Source of the DNA: Alistipes senegalensis
GTDB lineage: Bacteria > Pseudomonadota > Gammaproteobacteria > Burkholderiales > Burkholderiaceae_D
Assembly: GCA_023664945.1 (NCBI GenBank)
Contig: JAMPER010000002.1
Span: 1 to 64,000 of the forward strand
Reading direction: 5' to 3'
DNA length: 64,000 nucleotides
Under the pieces are notes generated by a model. That model saw only the letters and a program-made list of their open reading frames with translations, did not search any database and was not told the origin of the DNA. Positions 56,960 through 64,000 of the stretch are shown in pieces. Position numbers and translations under genes: made by a program. How positions within the stretch are numbered: the first letter of the stretch is position 1; the number at the start of each line of letters is the position of its first letter.

Positions 56960-59900
56960 ATGTCCAGAAAGACGTTTGAGCAGGTAGTGAAAGAATTGAA
57001 GGGGAAGGCTATTCTGGTAGCCAACCGGGGTATCCCGGCCCGACGAATCTGTCGCTCTATCCGTGAGAGTTTTGGCGCGGTTGCTGTGATGACTGCGACG
57101 AACATTGACAAGACGGCTCCTGCCGCCTCGGCTGCGCAGGAGCTGTTGCTTCTGGGTGAGGATCCGCGCGCTTATCTGGATGTTGAAAGGATCGTCAAGC
57201 TTGCGAAGCAGCGGGGTATTGCCGCTATTCACCCGGGCTGGGGGTTTGCTTCCGAAGATGAGAATTTTCCCCGTATTTGCAAGGAAGAAGGGGTGCTTTT
57301 CATTGGTGCGGAACAGGAACCCATGCGGCTTCTTGGCAACAAGGTGCAGGTGCGTGCGCTGGCCAAGAAGCTCAATATTCCGGTGGTTCCCGGTTCTGAC
57401 GGCGCGGTGGATGTGCCAGAGGCACGCCGCAATGCGCTTGAGATCGGCTTTCCTATTATGCTCAAGGCTGAAGGCGGCGGCGGCGGCCGGGGTATTTTCG
57501 AGGTACATGACGAAGCCGGGCTGGAAGACGCTTTTTTCAAGGCTTCCACCATGGCGCAGGCTTCTTTCGGCAATCCCCGTGTTTATGTTGAAAAATTCCT
57601 GCGCAATGTGCGCCATATTGAAATCCAGGTGATTGCCGACAAATACGGCAATGTGTTTGCTTTTGACGAACGGGATTGCAGCCTGCAACGCAATAACCAG
57701 AAGCTGGTGGAAATTACTCCCTCGCCGTGGGTGATGATTACGCCGGAGTTGCGCGAGACCTTAAAGGGTTATGCCCGCAAGCTGGTGAAAGCGGTGGGAT
57801 ATTATTCTCTGGCGACTGTCGAGTTCCTGGTAACTTCCGAAGGGCAGCCGTACCTGATTGAGGTAAATACACGCTTGCAGGTTGAACACGGTATTACGGA
57901 ATGCCGCTACGGTATTGATCTGGTGGAAGAGCAGATTGCCATTGCCTTTGGCAGCGAGCTGCGTTTTAACGAGGAAAATACCCAGCCTTTCCACCATGCC
58001 ATGCAGGTGCGTATCAACTGCGAGGATCCGCAAAAGGGCTTTTCTCCCAATGCCGGGTTGATCAGCCGTTATGTTTCTCCCGGCGGCCCGGGCGTGCGGA
58101 TTGATTCCAATATGAGCGCGGGTTATGAATTCCCCTCCAATTACGATTCTGCCGGTACGCTGTTGATTACCTATGCGCACGAGTGGGAAAAAGTGCTGGG
58201 TATTATGGATCGGGCACTGAGCGAATATACGGTAGCCGGGGTCAAGACCACGATTCCTTTCTATCGCGAGGTGATTCGGCATCCGCTGTTCCGCCAGGGC
58301 GAATGCGATACACGTTTTATTGCTGCCCATCCGGATTTGATGGATTATACGGATGCTGCTCGCGAATCCGAACGCACGGCGCGCCTGATTGCGGATATTT
58401 CTGCTTTGGGCTACAACCGCTTTGTGCAGCTTGGCGAATACCGTACACGCACAACGCCGCGCATGGACAAGTTTTCGCCGCTGCTGCCGCCGATTCCAGA
58501 AGCGGTCCGCCAGGCGCCTTCTCCTTACCCGCGCGGCGACAGGAAGGCGTTGCTTTCTTATATCCGCGATTCGGGCTATGTGCATTTTACGGATACGACA
58601 ACAAGGGATAATACCCAGTCCAACAGTGGCAACCGCTTCCGCCTGGCTGAAGATTTGCTGGTGGTGCCGTATCTGGACAACTGCGGCTTTTTCTCGCTGG
58701 AAACCGGCGGTGGCGCGCATTTCCACGTCAATATGATGGCCAATATGACCTCGCCTTTTGTCGAGGCCAAGGAAATGAACCGGATTGCCCCGAAGACCAT
58801 GAAGCAGATTCTTATCCGCTCGACCAATGTCCTGGGGTACCGGCCGCAGCCGCGCAATCTTATGCATGCCACGGCGGAAAAAATCTGCGAGGATTTCCAT
58901 GTTATCCGCAGCTTCGACTTCCTGAACCATATCGAAAACATGAAGCCGTTTGCCGAGGTGATTCTGCATACGCCGAGTGTGGTGTTTGAACCTTCTTTGT
59001 CGCTCAGCTATGGCCGCGGCTTTACGGTTGATCACTATCTGGGCGTGACGGAAGAAATTTTGAGCCAGACTGCGCAGATTATGGGCGTGGATCTGGCCGA
59101 GGCTTCCCGGAATATTATCCTGGGCTTGAAAGATATGGCCGGTAATTGCCCGCCGCATTTCATGCGCGATCTGGTGACAGCCTTGCGCAAGAAATGGCCG
59201 GATCTGGTGCTGCACCATCACCGCCATTACACGGACGGCCTGTTTGTTCCGGCTGTGGCAGAGGCTGCCAAGGCTGGCGCGCATATTATTGATACTTCCA
59301 TGGGGGCGGCCATGCGCTGGTATGGCCAGGGCGAAGTGCTTTCCACAGCCGCCTATCTGGAAGAGCTGGGCATGAAGACCAACCTGAACCAGCACATGCT
59401 TCGGGAAGGCAATTTTGTGCTCAAGCAAATCATGCCTTACTATGACCGCTATACTACGCCATACTTCCAGGGCATTGATTACGATGTGGTGCGCCACGGT
59501 ATGCCGGGCGGCGCAACTTCTTCTTCCCAGCAGGGCGCACTGAATCAGGGGTATATCCACCTGCTGCCGCAAATGCTGCGTTTCCTGGCAGGCGCAAGGC
59601 AGATTGTCCATTACCATGATGTGACACCGGGTTCGCAAATTACCTGGAATACGGCTTTCCTGGCGGTTATGGGCGCATACCGGCGCGGTGGGGATAACGC
59701 GGTGCGGGATTTGCTGGAGGTGCTGGAGTTTGTGGCAGGCCGCCCAGAGGATGAAATTCCGCCGGAGAAAAAAGAAGCGCGCCTGATGATTTATCGCGAT
59801 TGCAACGATGCTTTCAGGAGCCTGCTGTTGGGTGAATATGGCAAGCTGCCGCTGGGCTTCCCGGCAGACTGGGTGTATCAAAGTGCATTCGGCGAGGACT

Positions 59901-60661
59901 GGAAAAACATGATTGCCCGGCGTACCGAGCATTCACCGCTGGATTTCCTGCCGGAGATTGATTTTGATGCCGAGCGTGCTGCTCTCCATGAGCATTTGCA
60001 TCGGGAGCCGACCAGGGATGAGCTGCTGTTGTATTTGAACCATCCGGCTGATGCGCTGAAGATGTTTGATTTCCGCCTGAATTACGGTAATCCAAACAAT
60101 ATTCCGCTGGATGTCTGGTTTGAGGGGATGGAGCCGGGTGAAGAGCTGAATTTCCTGGACAGCCAGGGCAAGCCGCACAGCCTTTCCCTGTTGAGCATCC
60201 GTGAACCGGATGAAAACGGCCTTTCCATTGTCCGCTATGTGCTTGATTCGGAAATCATGAGTTCCGAAGTGCAGGTTGCCAAGGCAGGCGCAGGCGGCAA
60301 GGGCAATGTTGCCAAGGCTGATCCGGATAATCCTTACCATGTGGCAGCGCCCAGCAATGGCGATTTGTGGGTAACCTATGTCAGCCCGGGGCAGACCGTG
60401 AAGAAGGGGGATGACCTCTTTAACATTTCTATTATGAAGCAGGAAAAAGCGGTACTTTCGCCGATGGATGGGGTGGTCAAGCGTGTGCTGAAGACAGCCA
60501 ACTACAGCGAAACCAAGCAGATGATTCCTGTCCGTGAAGGCGAGCTGATTGTTGAACTGGGGCCGGTTCCGGCAAGCTGTGATTCCTGCGGCAAACCGCT
60601 TCCGGCAGACAGCTTTACTTTCTGCCCGTACTGCGGTGAAAAAAGGAAGGGCAGCGCATAA
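56960..60661 (+). CDS. Pyruvate carboxylase-like biotin enzyme with C-terminal zinc ribbon
   Basis: A 1233-residue multidomain enzyme. The biotin carboxylase part (about 1-450) starts KAILVANRGIPARRICRSIR and has the ATP-grasp GGGGRG loop and EVNTRLQVEHGITE. The carboxyltransferase barrel (about 530-820) keeps the DTTTRDNTQSN start and LGLKDMAG with the catalytic Lys, but is divergent: the usual GGATFDV is GGGAHFHV. The biotin domain is near the end, with the biotinyl Lys in ISIMKQEKAV (about residue 1160) instead of AMKM. It should make oxaloacetate from pyruvate. Unusual is a tail with CDSCGKPL and FCPYCGEKRK (Cys near 1207, 1210, 1222, 1225), a zinc ribbon. ATG 56960 has GAGAGGAAAAAGG upstream; birA is 74 bases upstream. 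Confidence 0.9.
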   Translation: MSRKTFEQVVKELKGKAILVANRGIPARRICRSIRESFGAVAVMTATNIDKTAPAASAAQELLLLGEDPRAYLDVERIVKLAKQRGIAAIHPGWGFASEDENFPRICKEEGVLFIGAEQEPMRLLGNKVQVRALAKKLNIPVVPGSDGAVDVPEARRNALEIGFPIMLKAEGGGGGRGIFEVHDEAGLEDAFFKASTMAQASFGNPRVYVEKFLRNVRHIEIQVIADKYGNVFAFDERDCSLQRNNQKLVEITPSPWVMITPELRETLKGYARKLVKAVGYYSLATVEFLVTSEGQPYLIEVNTRLQVEHGITECRYGIDLVEEQIAIAFGSELRFNEENTQPFHHAMQVRINCEDPQKGFSPNAGLISRYVSPGGPGVRIDSNMSAGYEFPSNYDSAGTLLITYAHEWEKVLGIMDRALSEYTVAGVKTTIPFYREVIRHPLFRQGECDTRFIAAHPDLMDYTDAARESERTARLIADISALGYNRFVQLGEYRTRTTPRMDKFSPLLPPIPEAVRQAPSPYPRGDRKALLSYIRDSGYVHFTDTTTRDNTQSNSGNRFRLAEDLLVVPYLDNCGFFSLETGGGAHFHVNMMANMTSPFVEAKEMNRIAPKTMKQILIRSTNVLGYRPQPRNLMHATAEKICEDFHVIRSFDFLNHIENMKPFAEVILHTPSVVFEPSLSLSYGRGFTVDHYLGVTEEILSQTAQIMGVDLAEASRNIILGLKDMAGNCPPHFMRDLVTALRKKWPDLVLHHHRHYTDGLFVPAVAEAAKAGAHIIDTSMGAAMRWYGQGEVLSTAAYLEELGMKTNLNQHMLREGNFVLKQIMPYYDRYTTPYFQGIDYDVVRHGMPGGATSSSQQGALNQGYIHLLPQMLRFLAGARQIVHYHDVTPGSQITWNTAFLAVMGAYRRGGDNAVRDLLEVLEFVAGRPEDEIPPEKKEARLMIYRDCNDAFRSLLLGEYGKLPLGFPADWVYQSAFGEDWKNMIARRTEHSPLDFLPEIDFDAERAALHEHLHREPTRDELLLYLNHPADALKMFDFRLNYGNPNNIPLDVWFEGMEPGEELNFLDSQGKPHSLSLLSIREPDENGLSIVRYVLDSEIMSSEVQVAKAGAGGKGNVAKADPDNPYHVAAPSNGDLWVTYVSPGQTVKKGDDLFNISIMKQEKAVLSPMDGVVKRVLKTANYSETKQMIPVREGELIVELGPVPASCDSCGKPLPADSFTFCPYCGEKRKGSA

Positions 60662-60687
60662 GCAGGTTTAGGACGCTGATTGCGAAA

Positions 60688-60723
60688 AATGCGGCAGGCA
60701 AGCAGCCTGCCGCATTTTTTTTT
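60688..60723 (+). terminator. Terminator after the pyruvate carboxylase gene
   Basis: AATGCGGCAGGC and GCCTGCCGCATT form a 12-base stem with an AAGCA loop, followed by a run of T. It is 27 bases after the stop. Confidence 0.93.
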
Positions 60724-60744
60724 GTGGGCAGTGTGGCGCTGTTT

Positions 60745-61047
60745 TTAGGGGCAGGTTGGCAGCAATTGCTTCTGAAAAGGATTTTTGACCCCAGGCAAAA
60801 CACGTCCGGCCGTATTCTGACGGCCAGATTGCCATAATTCATGAACAGCCTGCGCAATGTGAACAGGGCGAACCGATCCGATACGGATATGACCAATAGA
60901 GCACTTCAGGTGCGCAATATTTCCTTTGCGTTTGAGGATAGTTTTGGGGTGCAGATGCCGTAGGGCAATGAGCCGCTTAAATTCGGTACACCAGTTGGCA
61001 ATGAGGGTAAGACCAGGGGCAAGCAGGGTAAGGATTTTGGTGAGCAT
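60745..61047 (-). pseudogene. Truncated phage-type integrase (N-terminal core-binding part)
   Basis: A 100-codon frame with AGGAGG nine bases before the ATG. Its sequence resembles the N-terminal core-binding region of tyrosine recombinases: FKRLIALRHLHPKTILKRKG, then IRIGSVRPVHIAQAVHELW and SGRQNTAGRVL, which match the pattern of the helix bundle before the catalytic domain. It stops there, after VKNPFQKQ, so the catalytic R-H-R-Y domain is absent. It ends against the terminator of the carboxylase gene. It is probably the remnant of an integrated element. Confidence 0.6.
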
Positions 61048-61073
61048 GATGCAAGGCCTCCTATGTGGTTGGG

Positions 61074-61277
61074 ATGGAGTCTTTGTATCATTGTGATTTG
61101 CAGCAGGTGAAATTCTTTTGCAACAGGTGCAAAGGTAAATACACACTATTTATCGCGCATGATGCTTCAGTTTATTGTGCGGGGCTTTACTTTGAAGCGG
61201 TTAAGCGGATTGAGGAAAATTTGCCCAATAAACCGTCATTTATCATCGCAAGGCTGATATTGGCAGCAGAGCTGTAA
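61074..61277 (+). CDS. Small Cys-containing ORF (doubtful)
   Basis: A 67-codon frame starting across from the integrase fragment. It has CNRCKGKYTLFIAHDASVYC and AGLYFEAVKRIEENLPNKPS, a plausible composition, and AT-rich codon use. There is no clear ribosome site; a GTG at 61065 is in frame. A bidirectional terminator lies about 130 bases downstream. It could be a cargo fragment of the lost element or a chance frame. Confidence 0.35.
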   Translation: MESLYHCDLQQVKFFCNRCKGKYTLFIAHDASVYCAGLYFEAVKRIEENLPNKPSFIIARLILAAEL

Positions 61278-61503
61278 CCGGACTGGCTTGCAACAATTTA
61301 CTGTCTGTGACGATGTTAAAAAATAGGTGGCGTTGCCAGGAAAAAACTAAAAATCCGGCTGTTTGGATCAGCACAGGAGGTTACTTTTTCGCTGAGTCAG
61401 CCCTATAAAAAACACTGCCAGGAAGGCAGGTGGTTTTTTGAGTAGAATGTAATTTGAATGTATTATTTTTGTTCGTTTTCTCTGTAAAAGGAAGGATTTT
61501 GCC
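61278..61503. other. Gap before the YgiW-type gene
   Basis: No gene seen. It holds a terminator-like hairpin (61406-61440) and the likely promoter region of the gene at 61504. Confidence 0.4.
61406..61440. terminator. Bidirectional terminator-like hairpin
   Basis: CACTGCC-AGGAA-GGCAGgTG with an A-run on the left and a T-run on the right. It can act in both directions and separates the integrase remnant from the next gene. Confidence 0.65.
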
Positions 61504-61890
61504 ATGGGAACATCTGTTCGTACGCTTGCTGCTGTTGTGTTTTCTGCGGGTTTTCTTTTGGGAAGCGGCGCTGTTTTGGCTGATACGCCTGTGCCCATGC
61601 CTGCCAGGGGTGGATTTACCGGTCCCGGCCCGGCACTGGCTACGGTGAAACAGGCTTTATCCATGCGGGATGATGCGCCTGTTACGCTGAAGGGCTATAT
61701 TGTCCAAAGCCTGGGGGATGAAAAGTATCTTTTTAAGGATGCCACGGGTACGATCAGGGTTGAGATTGACCATGATATCTGGCAGGGACTGCAGGTAGCT
61801 CCCCAGGATTTGGTTGAGATTCAGGGGGAAGTTGACCGCGACTGGAGCAAGATTAAGGTAGAGGTTTCCCGGATTAGCAAGGTGCAGTAG
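61504..61890 (+). CDS. YgiW/YdeI family (BOF) periplasmic protein
   Basis: A 128-residue precursor. The signal peptide ends at VLADT (about residue 27). The BOF/OB-fold domain (about 45-128) has VKQALSMRDDAPVTLKGYIV, LGDEKYLFKDATGTIRVEID, and LVEIQGEVDRDW near the end, in canonical family order. YgiW and YdeI are linked to stress tolerance; the ligand is unknown. AAGGAAGGA precedes the ATG. It stands alone. Confidence 0.93.
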   Translation: MGTSVRTLAAVVFSAGFLLGSGAVLADTPVPMPARGGFTGPGPALATVKQALSMRDDAPVTLKGYIVQSLGDEKYLFKDATGTIRVEIDHDIWQGLQVAPQDLVEIQGEVDRDWSKIKVEVSRISKVQ

Positions 61891-62196
61891 TTTTTGCCTG
61901 TTGGCATTGCCGGAGAGATCAGGCCCGGTGGCGGTGAGGCGGTATGTGTGCGTCCACTGCCGCTTTGGCGGCGGGAGAGCCGGTTTTTCTCCAGACTATA
62001 TTTTTCTGCTGTATAGCGGGGTGATTCCGCTTTATCTGGTTTGGCGCTGGCATGGCGTATGGATTGATATGCCAGCAAAATCTTGAGGCTGGCTGCCTGG
62101 AGAATTTTACGTTTTGGGTAAGAGGGCTGTTGATATCCTGAAGGGGGGATCAGTATGGCACTGGTTTGAGCATGAGGCGGAAAAATGTTTGATTGC
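61891..62196. other. Intergenic gap with no supported gene
   Basis: About 305 bases between the YgiW-type gene and the convergent protease gene. A plus-strand frame around 61932-62086 ends in a hydrophobic stretch (YIFLLYSGVIPLYLVW) but has no ribosome site, so no gene is called. No clear terminator was seen. Confidence 0.4.
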
Positions 62197-63000
62197 TCAG
62201 CCGTTCATTTCTTTCAGGATGGAGTGCCCCAGGCATTTGGGTTCCCAGTTATAGAAAGATGAGGCGGGCACAGCCATGCCGGATAGATTCGTTGTTGTTT
62301 CCCGGGAAATAAGCATGTTTTCTTCGGCGGTTTCTTCCTGGCTTTCCGGTGTTTCTTCACTGCTTTGCATGGCTGCTTTTTTTTCTCCTATGTAAATGCC
62401 GATGACTTCAAAGGTGTTTCCTGTTTTTTTAAAGACGGGTGATCCTGATACACCCGCGCCGCCGGTTTTGCTCAGTTCATAGAATGCAGCAGCCGGGGTA
62501 TTTTCACCGCTTTTATTGATGAAATAGCTCCTGATATGGCCTGCGTTATGCCCAATACATGCGCTTTGGCGGTTTTCTGGACGTTTTGCCCATTCTTTTG
62601 CTGCCGCGAGGGGGTAGCCGGTGAGATGATAGCGTGCGTTGGGGCACTGTTTTTTGATGTTGAGCTGAAAAATGGAGTGCCAGGCCTGGATGCCTGTTTT
62701 GATGATGGCGATATCTGCTGTCGGGTGGTAATCAATATCGACAATGAAGGCGCTTCTGCGTTTTTCGTGCATCCCTGTTTTATCTGTGACCAGGAAGCTG
62801 ATGGCCAGGTTCTTTGGCGGTTTTTCGGGAAGATTGTGTTTTGCGGTGAGCGCATATCCGTTTTGGCCAATGAAGAAGGCGGTTCCGCAAAAAGCTTTGA
62901 TGCTCGCTTTGTTTCCCGTGTGTTCAATAACAAAGACAGGAACAACCTGATCCAGCATCAGGTCTGACCACCTGTATTCCTGTACGGTGTTTTTTTTCAT
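62197..63000 (-). CDS. Trypsin-like serine protease without signal peptide
   Basis: A 267-residue protein with a chymotrypsin-like fold: catalytic His in YALTAKHNLPEKPP (about residue 53), Asp in HPTADIAIIKTG (about 90), and Ser in GGAGVSGSPVFKK (about 190). ICHN is absent; SACIGHNAGH lies between Asp and Ser. There is no signal or membrane segment, so it is probably cytoplasmic. A PDZ domain is absent, unlike DegP. The C-terminal 60 residues are Glu/Thr/Ser-rich and perhaps flexible. ATG 63000 is preferred over 63090 because the extra residues are not protein-like. AT-rich codon use sets it apart from its neighbours. The target is unknown. Confidence 0.8.
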   Translation of the reverse strand: MKKNTVQEYRWSDLMLDQVVPVFVIEHTGNKASIKAFCGTAFFIGQNGYALTAKHNLPEKPPKNLAISFLVTDKTGMHEKRRSAFIVDIDYHPTADIAIIKTGIQAWHSIFQLNIKKQCPNARYHLTGYPLAAAKEWAKRPENRQSACIGHNAGHIRSYFINKSGENTPAAAFYELSKTGGAGVSGSPVFKKTGNTFEVIGIYIGEKKAAMQSSEETPESQEETAEENMLISRETTTNLSGMAVPASSFYNWEPKCLGHSILKEMNG

Positions 63001-63221
63001 TTTTGCTTTTTGTGTCTTGGCTTTACGGCAATATGCCCTTTGGCAGGGCTTGTTTGTGATTATTATATAAATTCGTGCAAGCTCCTGCAAAACCGGCAGG
63101 GGCGATATGTTGCGGCAACAGCCCGTGGGAACAGGGAAGGTGTGAATGCCGCTTTTTTCCTGATGAAGCGGCGCAGATGGAGGTTATGCTGTTTGTCAGG
63201 GTTTGGAATGTTTTACAGAAT

Positions 63222-63252
63222 AAAAAAACGGGGAAGTTTTCCCCGTTTTTTT
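63222..63252. terminator. Bidirectional terminator after fliE
   Basis: AAAAAAACGGGGA and TCCCCGTTTTTTT form a long stem with an AGTTT loop. On the minus strand it terminates fliE, whose stop is about 35 bases away. Confidence 0.88.
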
Positions 63253-63287
63253 GCAAAGGTTGCCTGGATGAACGATGGCGGCCGGAT

Positions 63288-63656
63288 TCAGATTTGCATG
63301 CCCATGATTTCCTGGTAGGCGGAGACAAGCCGGTTTCTGGCCTGGACGGTTGTCTGGAGGGCGATGCTGGCTTTTTGCATGGAGATCATGACGTCCGAGA
63401 GCTGGATGTCATCGTTACCCAATGAAAACTGCTGGCCAAGGTGTTCGGATTGTACCTGGAGGTTGTTGACGTTATCCAGGGTGGCGCGCAGTGCTTCGGC
63501 AAAGTCGATTTTTCCGGGTTCTTTGGTTTTGACTGTTTCCCCGGCAATGGGGTTTTCCACATTTTTGACCTGGTTGGCAGGCGGTGCGATTTGTGCGCCG
63601 GTTGCGCGGATTTGCGCCAGCATTGCCTGTATCTGGCTGTTGTTGATGGCCATCAT
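63288..63656 (-). CDS. fliE: Flagellar hook-basal body protein FliE
   Basis: A 122-residue FliE, the rod/MS-ring junction protein exported by the flagellar type III system. The N-terminus has NNSQIQAMLAQIRA; the conserved C-terminal part is DFAEALRATLDNVNNLQVQS and DVMISMQKASIALQTTVQAR, ending LVSAYQEIMGMQI. Two ATGs are adjacent; AAGGAA precedes both. It is divergent from fliF, the standard arrangement, and indicates that the organism or an ancestor is flagellated. Confidence 0.95.
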   Translation of the reverse strand: MMAINNSQIQAMLAQIRATGAQIAPPANQVKNVENPIAGETVKTKEPGKIDFAEALRATLDNVNNLQVQSEHLGQQFSLGNDDIQLSDVMISMQKASIALQTTVQARNRLVSAYQEIMGMQI

Positions 63657-63906
63657 GTCGGATTCCTTTGTTTTTCCTGTTGCGGTCTGGCTTTTTGAGG
63701 CGGCAAACCTGCGTATGCTGCCTACTTTACCATTCCTGTTGTTTGGGCGATTGAGGATAAAACGGTGAAAACCGGCTTTATTCTTCGGTTTGAGAATGGG
63801 AAAAAAGAGGACAATAGGTATGCCCCATCATTCCCTCTTTGCATGCGGGATGGGGAAAATAAAACGATAATTAACCTCACTTACTACAGCAGCCCGGAGG
63901 GTGAAG

Positions 63907-64000
63907 ATGGCGATAGCAGAAGAGCCAGGCGCAATGGAGGCGGCAGCAGCTGCCGCTGAAGCGCCGGTATCTGCCGAAGAGCCGGAGGCGGCAGCCGCCC
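63907..64000 (+). CDS. fliF: Flagellar MS-ring protein FliF, 5' partial
   Basis: GGAGGGTGAAG precedes ATG 63907. The first 31 codons read MAIAEEPGAMEAAAAAAEAP and continue Ala/Glu-rich to the window end. Such low-complexity N-termini precede the first membrane segment in betaproteobacterial FliF. No diagnostic domain is inside the window. The call rests on the divergent position opposite fliE, where fliF is expected. Confidence 0.7.
   Translation, partial: MAIAEEPGAMEAAAAAAEAPVSAEEPEAAAA

Noticed and set aside
57761..59932. 723-codon open frame antisense to the carboxylase gene
   Set aside because: Shadow of a highly biased gene; low-complexity His/Arg/Gln composition and no ribosome site.
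63657..63906. Flagellar sigma-28 promoters between fliE and fliF
   Set aside because: TAAA and GCCG-like blocks exist but the 15-base spacing is not met.
63765..63959. 64-codon plus-strand frame before the window end
   Set aside because: It runs out of frame through the fliF start and its ribosome site.

Overview
The window reads as core chromosome of a betaproteobacterium in the Burkholderiales. Gene neighbourhoods such as pepA divergent from lptF-lptG, cysB facing hrpA, psd-pssA-leuA and rpsO-pnp, together with a Gram-negative general porin, LPS transport genes and lipoproteins, support this. The moderate GC content and the gene set make an Oxalobacteraceae member such as Oxalobacter plausible. 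That genus call is inference from gene content; no search could be run.

Layout. 1-1920: 5' part of a tRNA-Arg, an AT-rich gene-poor stretch carrying two copies of a 22-base dyad in opposite orientation, and one unrecognised protein. 2047-3649: a four-gene envelope/stress operon (DUF4142 protein, small membrane protein, two BON lipoproteins). 3728-6785: a glycosyltransferase with eroded motifs divergent from a stand-alone AAA ATPase. 6874-17131: pepA, lptF-lptG, a CysB-type regulator, hrpA and argA. 17118-21492: a thioredoxin-fold protein without its cysteines, yggX, a PEBP-like protein and an hsp20-lon operon. 21727-25882: psd, pssA, leuA and map. 25923-27042: two related BamE-like lipoproteins. 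27220-33044: rpsO, pnp, a quinone oxidoreductase, trmB, tRNA-Gly(CCC) and a porin. 33238-36864: a GGDEF/EAL protein, a small unknown protein and a rhodanese. 37336-38984: a two-gene minimal SUF-like iron-sulfur assembly operon. 39012-42426: gltS, an aldo/keto reductase and a BON lipoprotein.

42697-54130 is a complete glycogen cluster on the plus strand: glgB, glgX, pgm, glgC, glgA, glgP. It covers glucose-1-phosphate formation, ADP-glucose synthesis, chain elongation, branching, phosphorolysis and debranching. 55950-60661 pairs a biotin-protein ligase with its likely substrate, a large pyruvate carboxylase-like enzyme that ends in a zinc ribbon. 60745-61277 holds a truncated integrase and a doubtful small ORF, a scar of a lost mobile element. 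The window closes with a YgiW-type protein, a cytoplasmic trypsin-like protease, fliE, and the first codons of fliF on the opposite strand.

No CRISPR array, complete prophage or insertion sequence was seen, and no defence system was recognised. The most distinctive points are the zinc-ribbon pyruvate carboxylase beside birA, the minimal SufC/SufB pair with an upstream dyad, the paired 22-base dyads at the start of the window, the cysteine-less thioredoxin-like protein, and a possible leucine-rich leader ORF before leuA.
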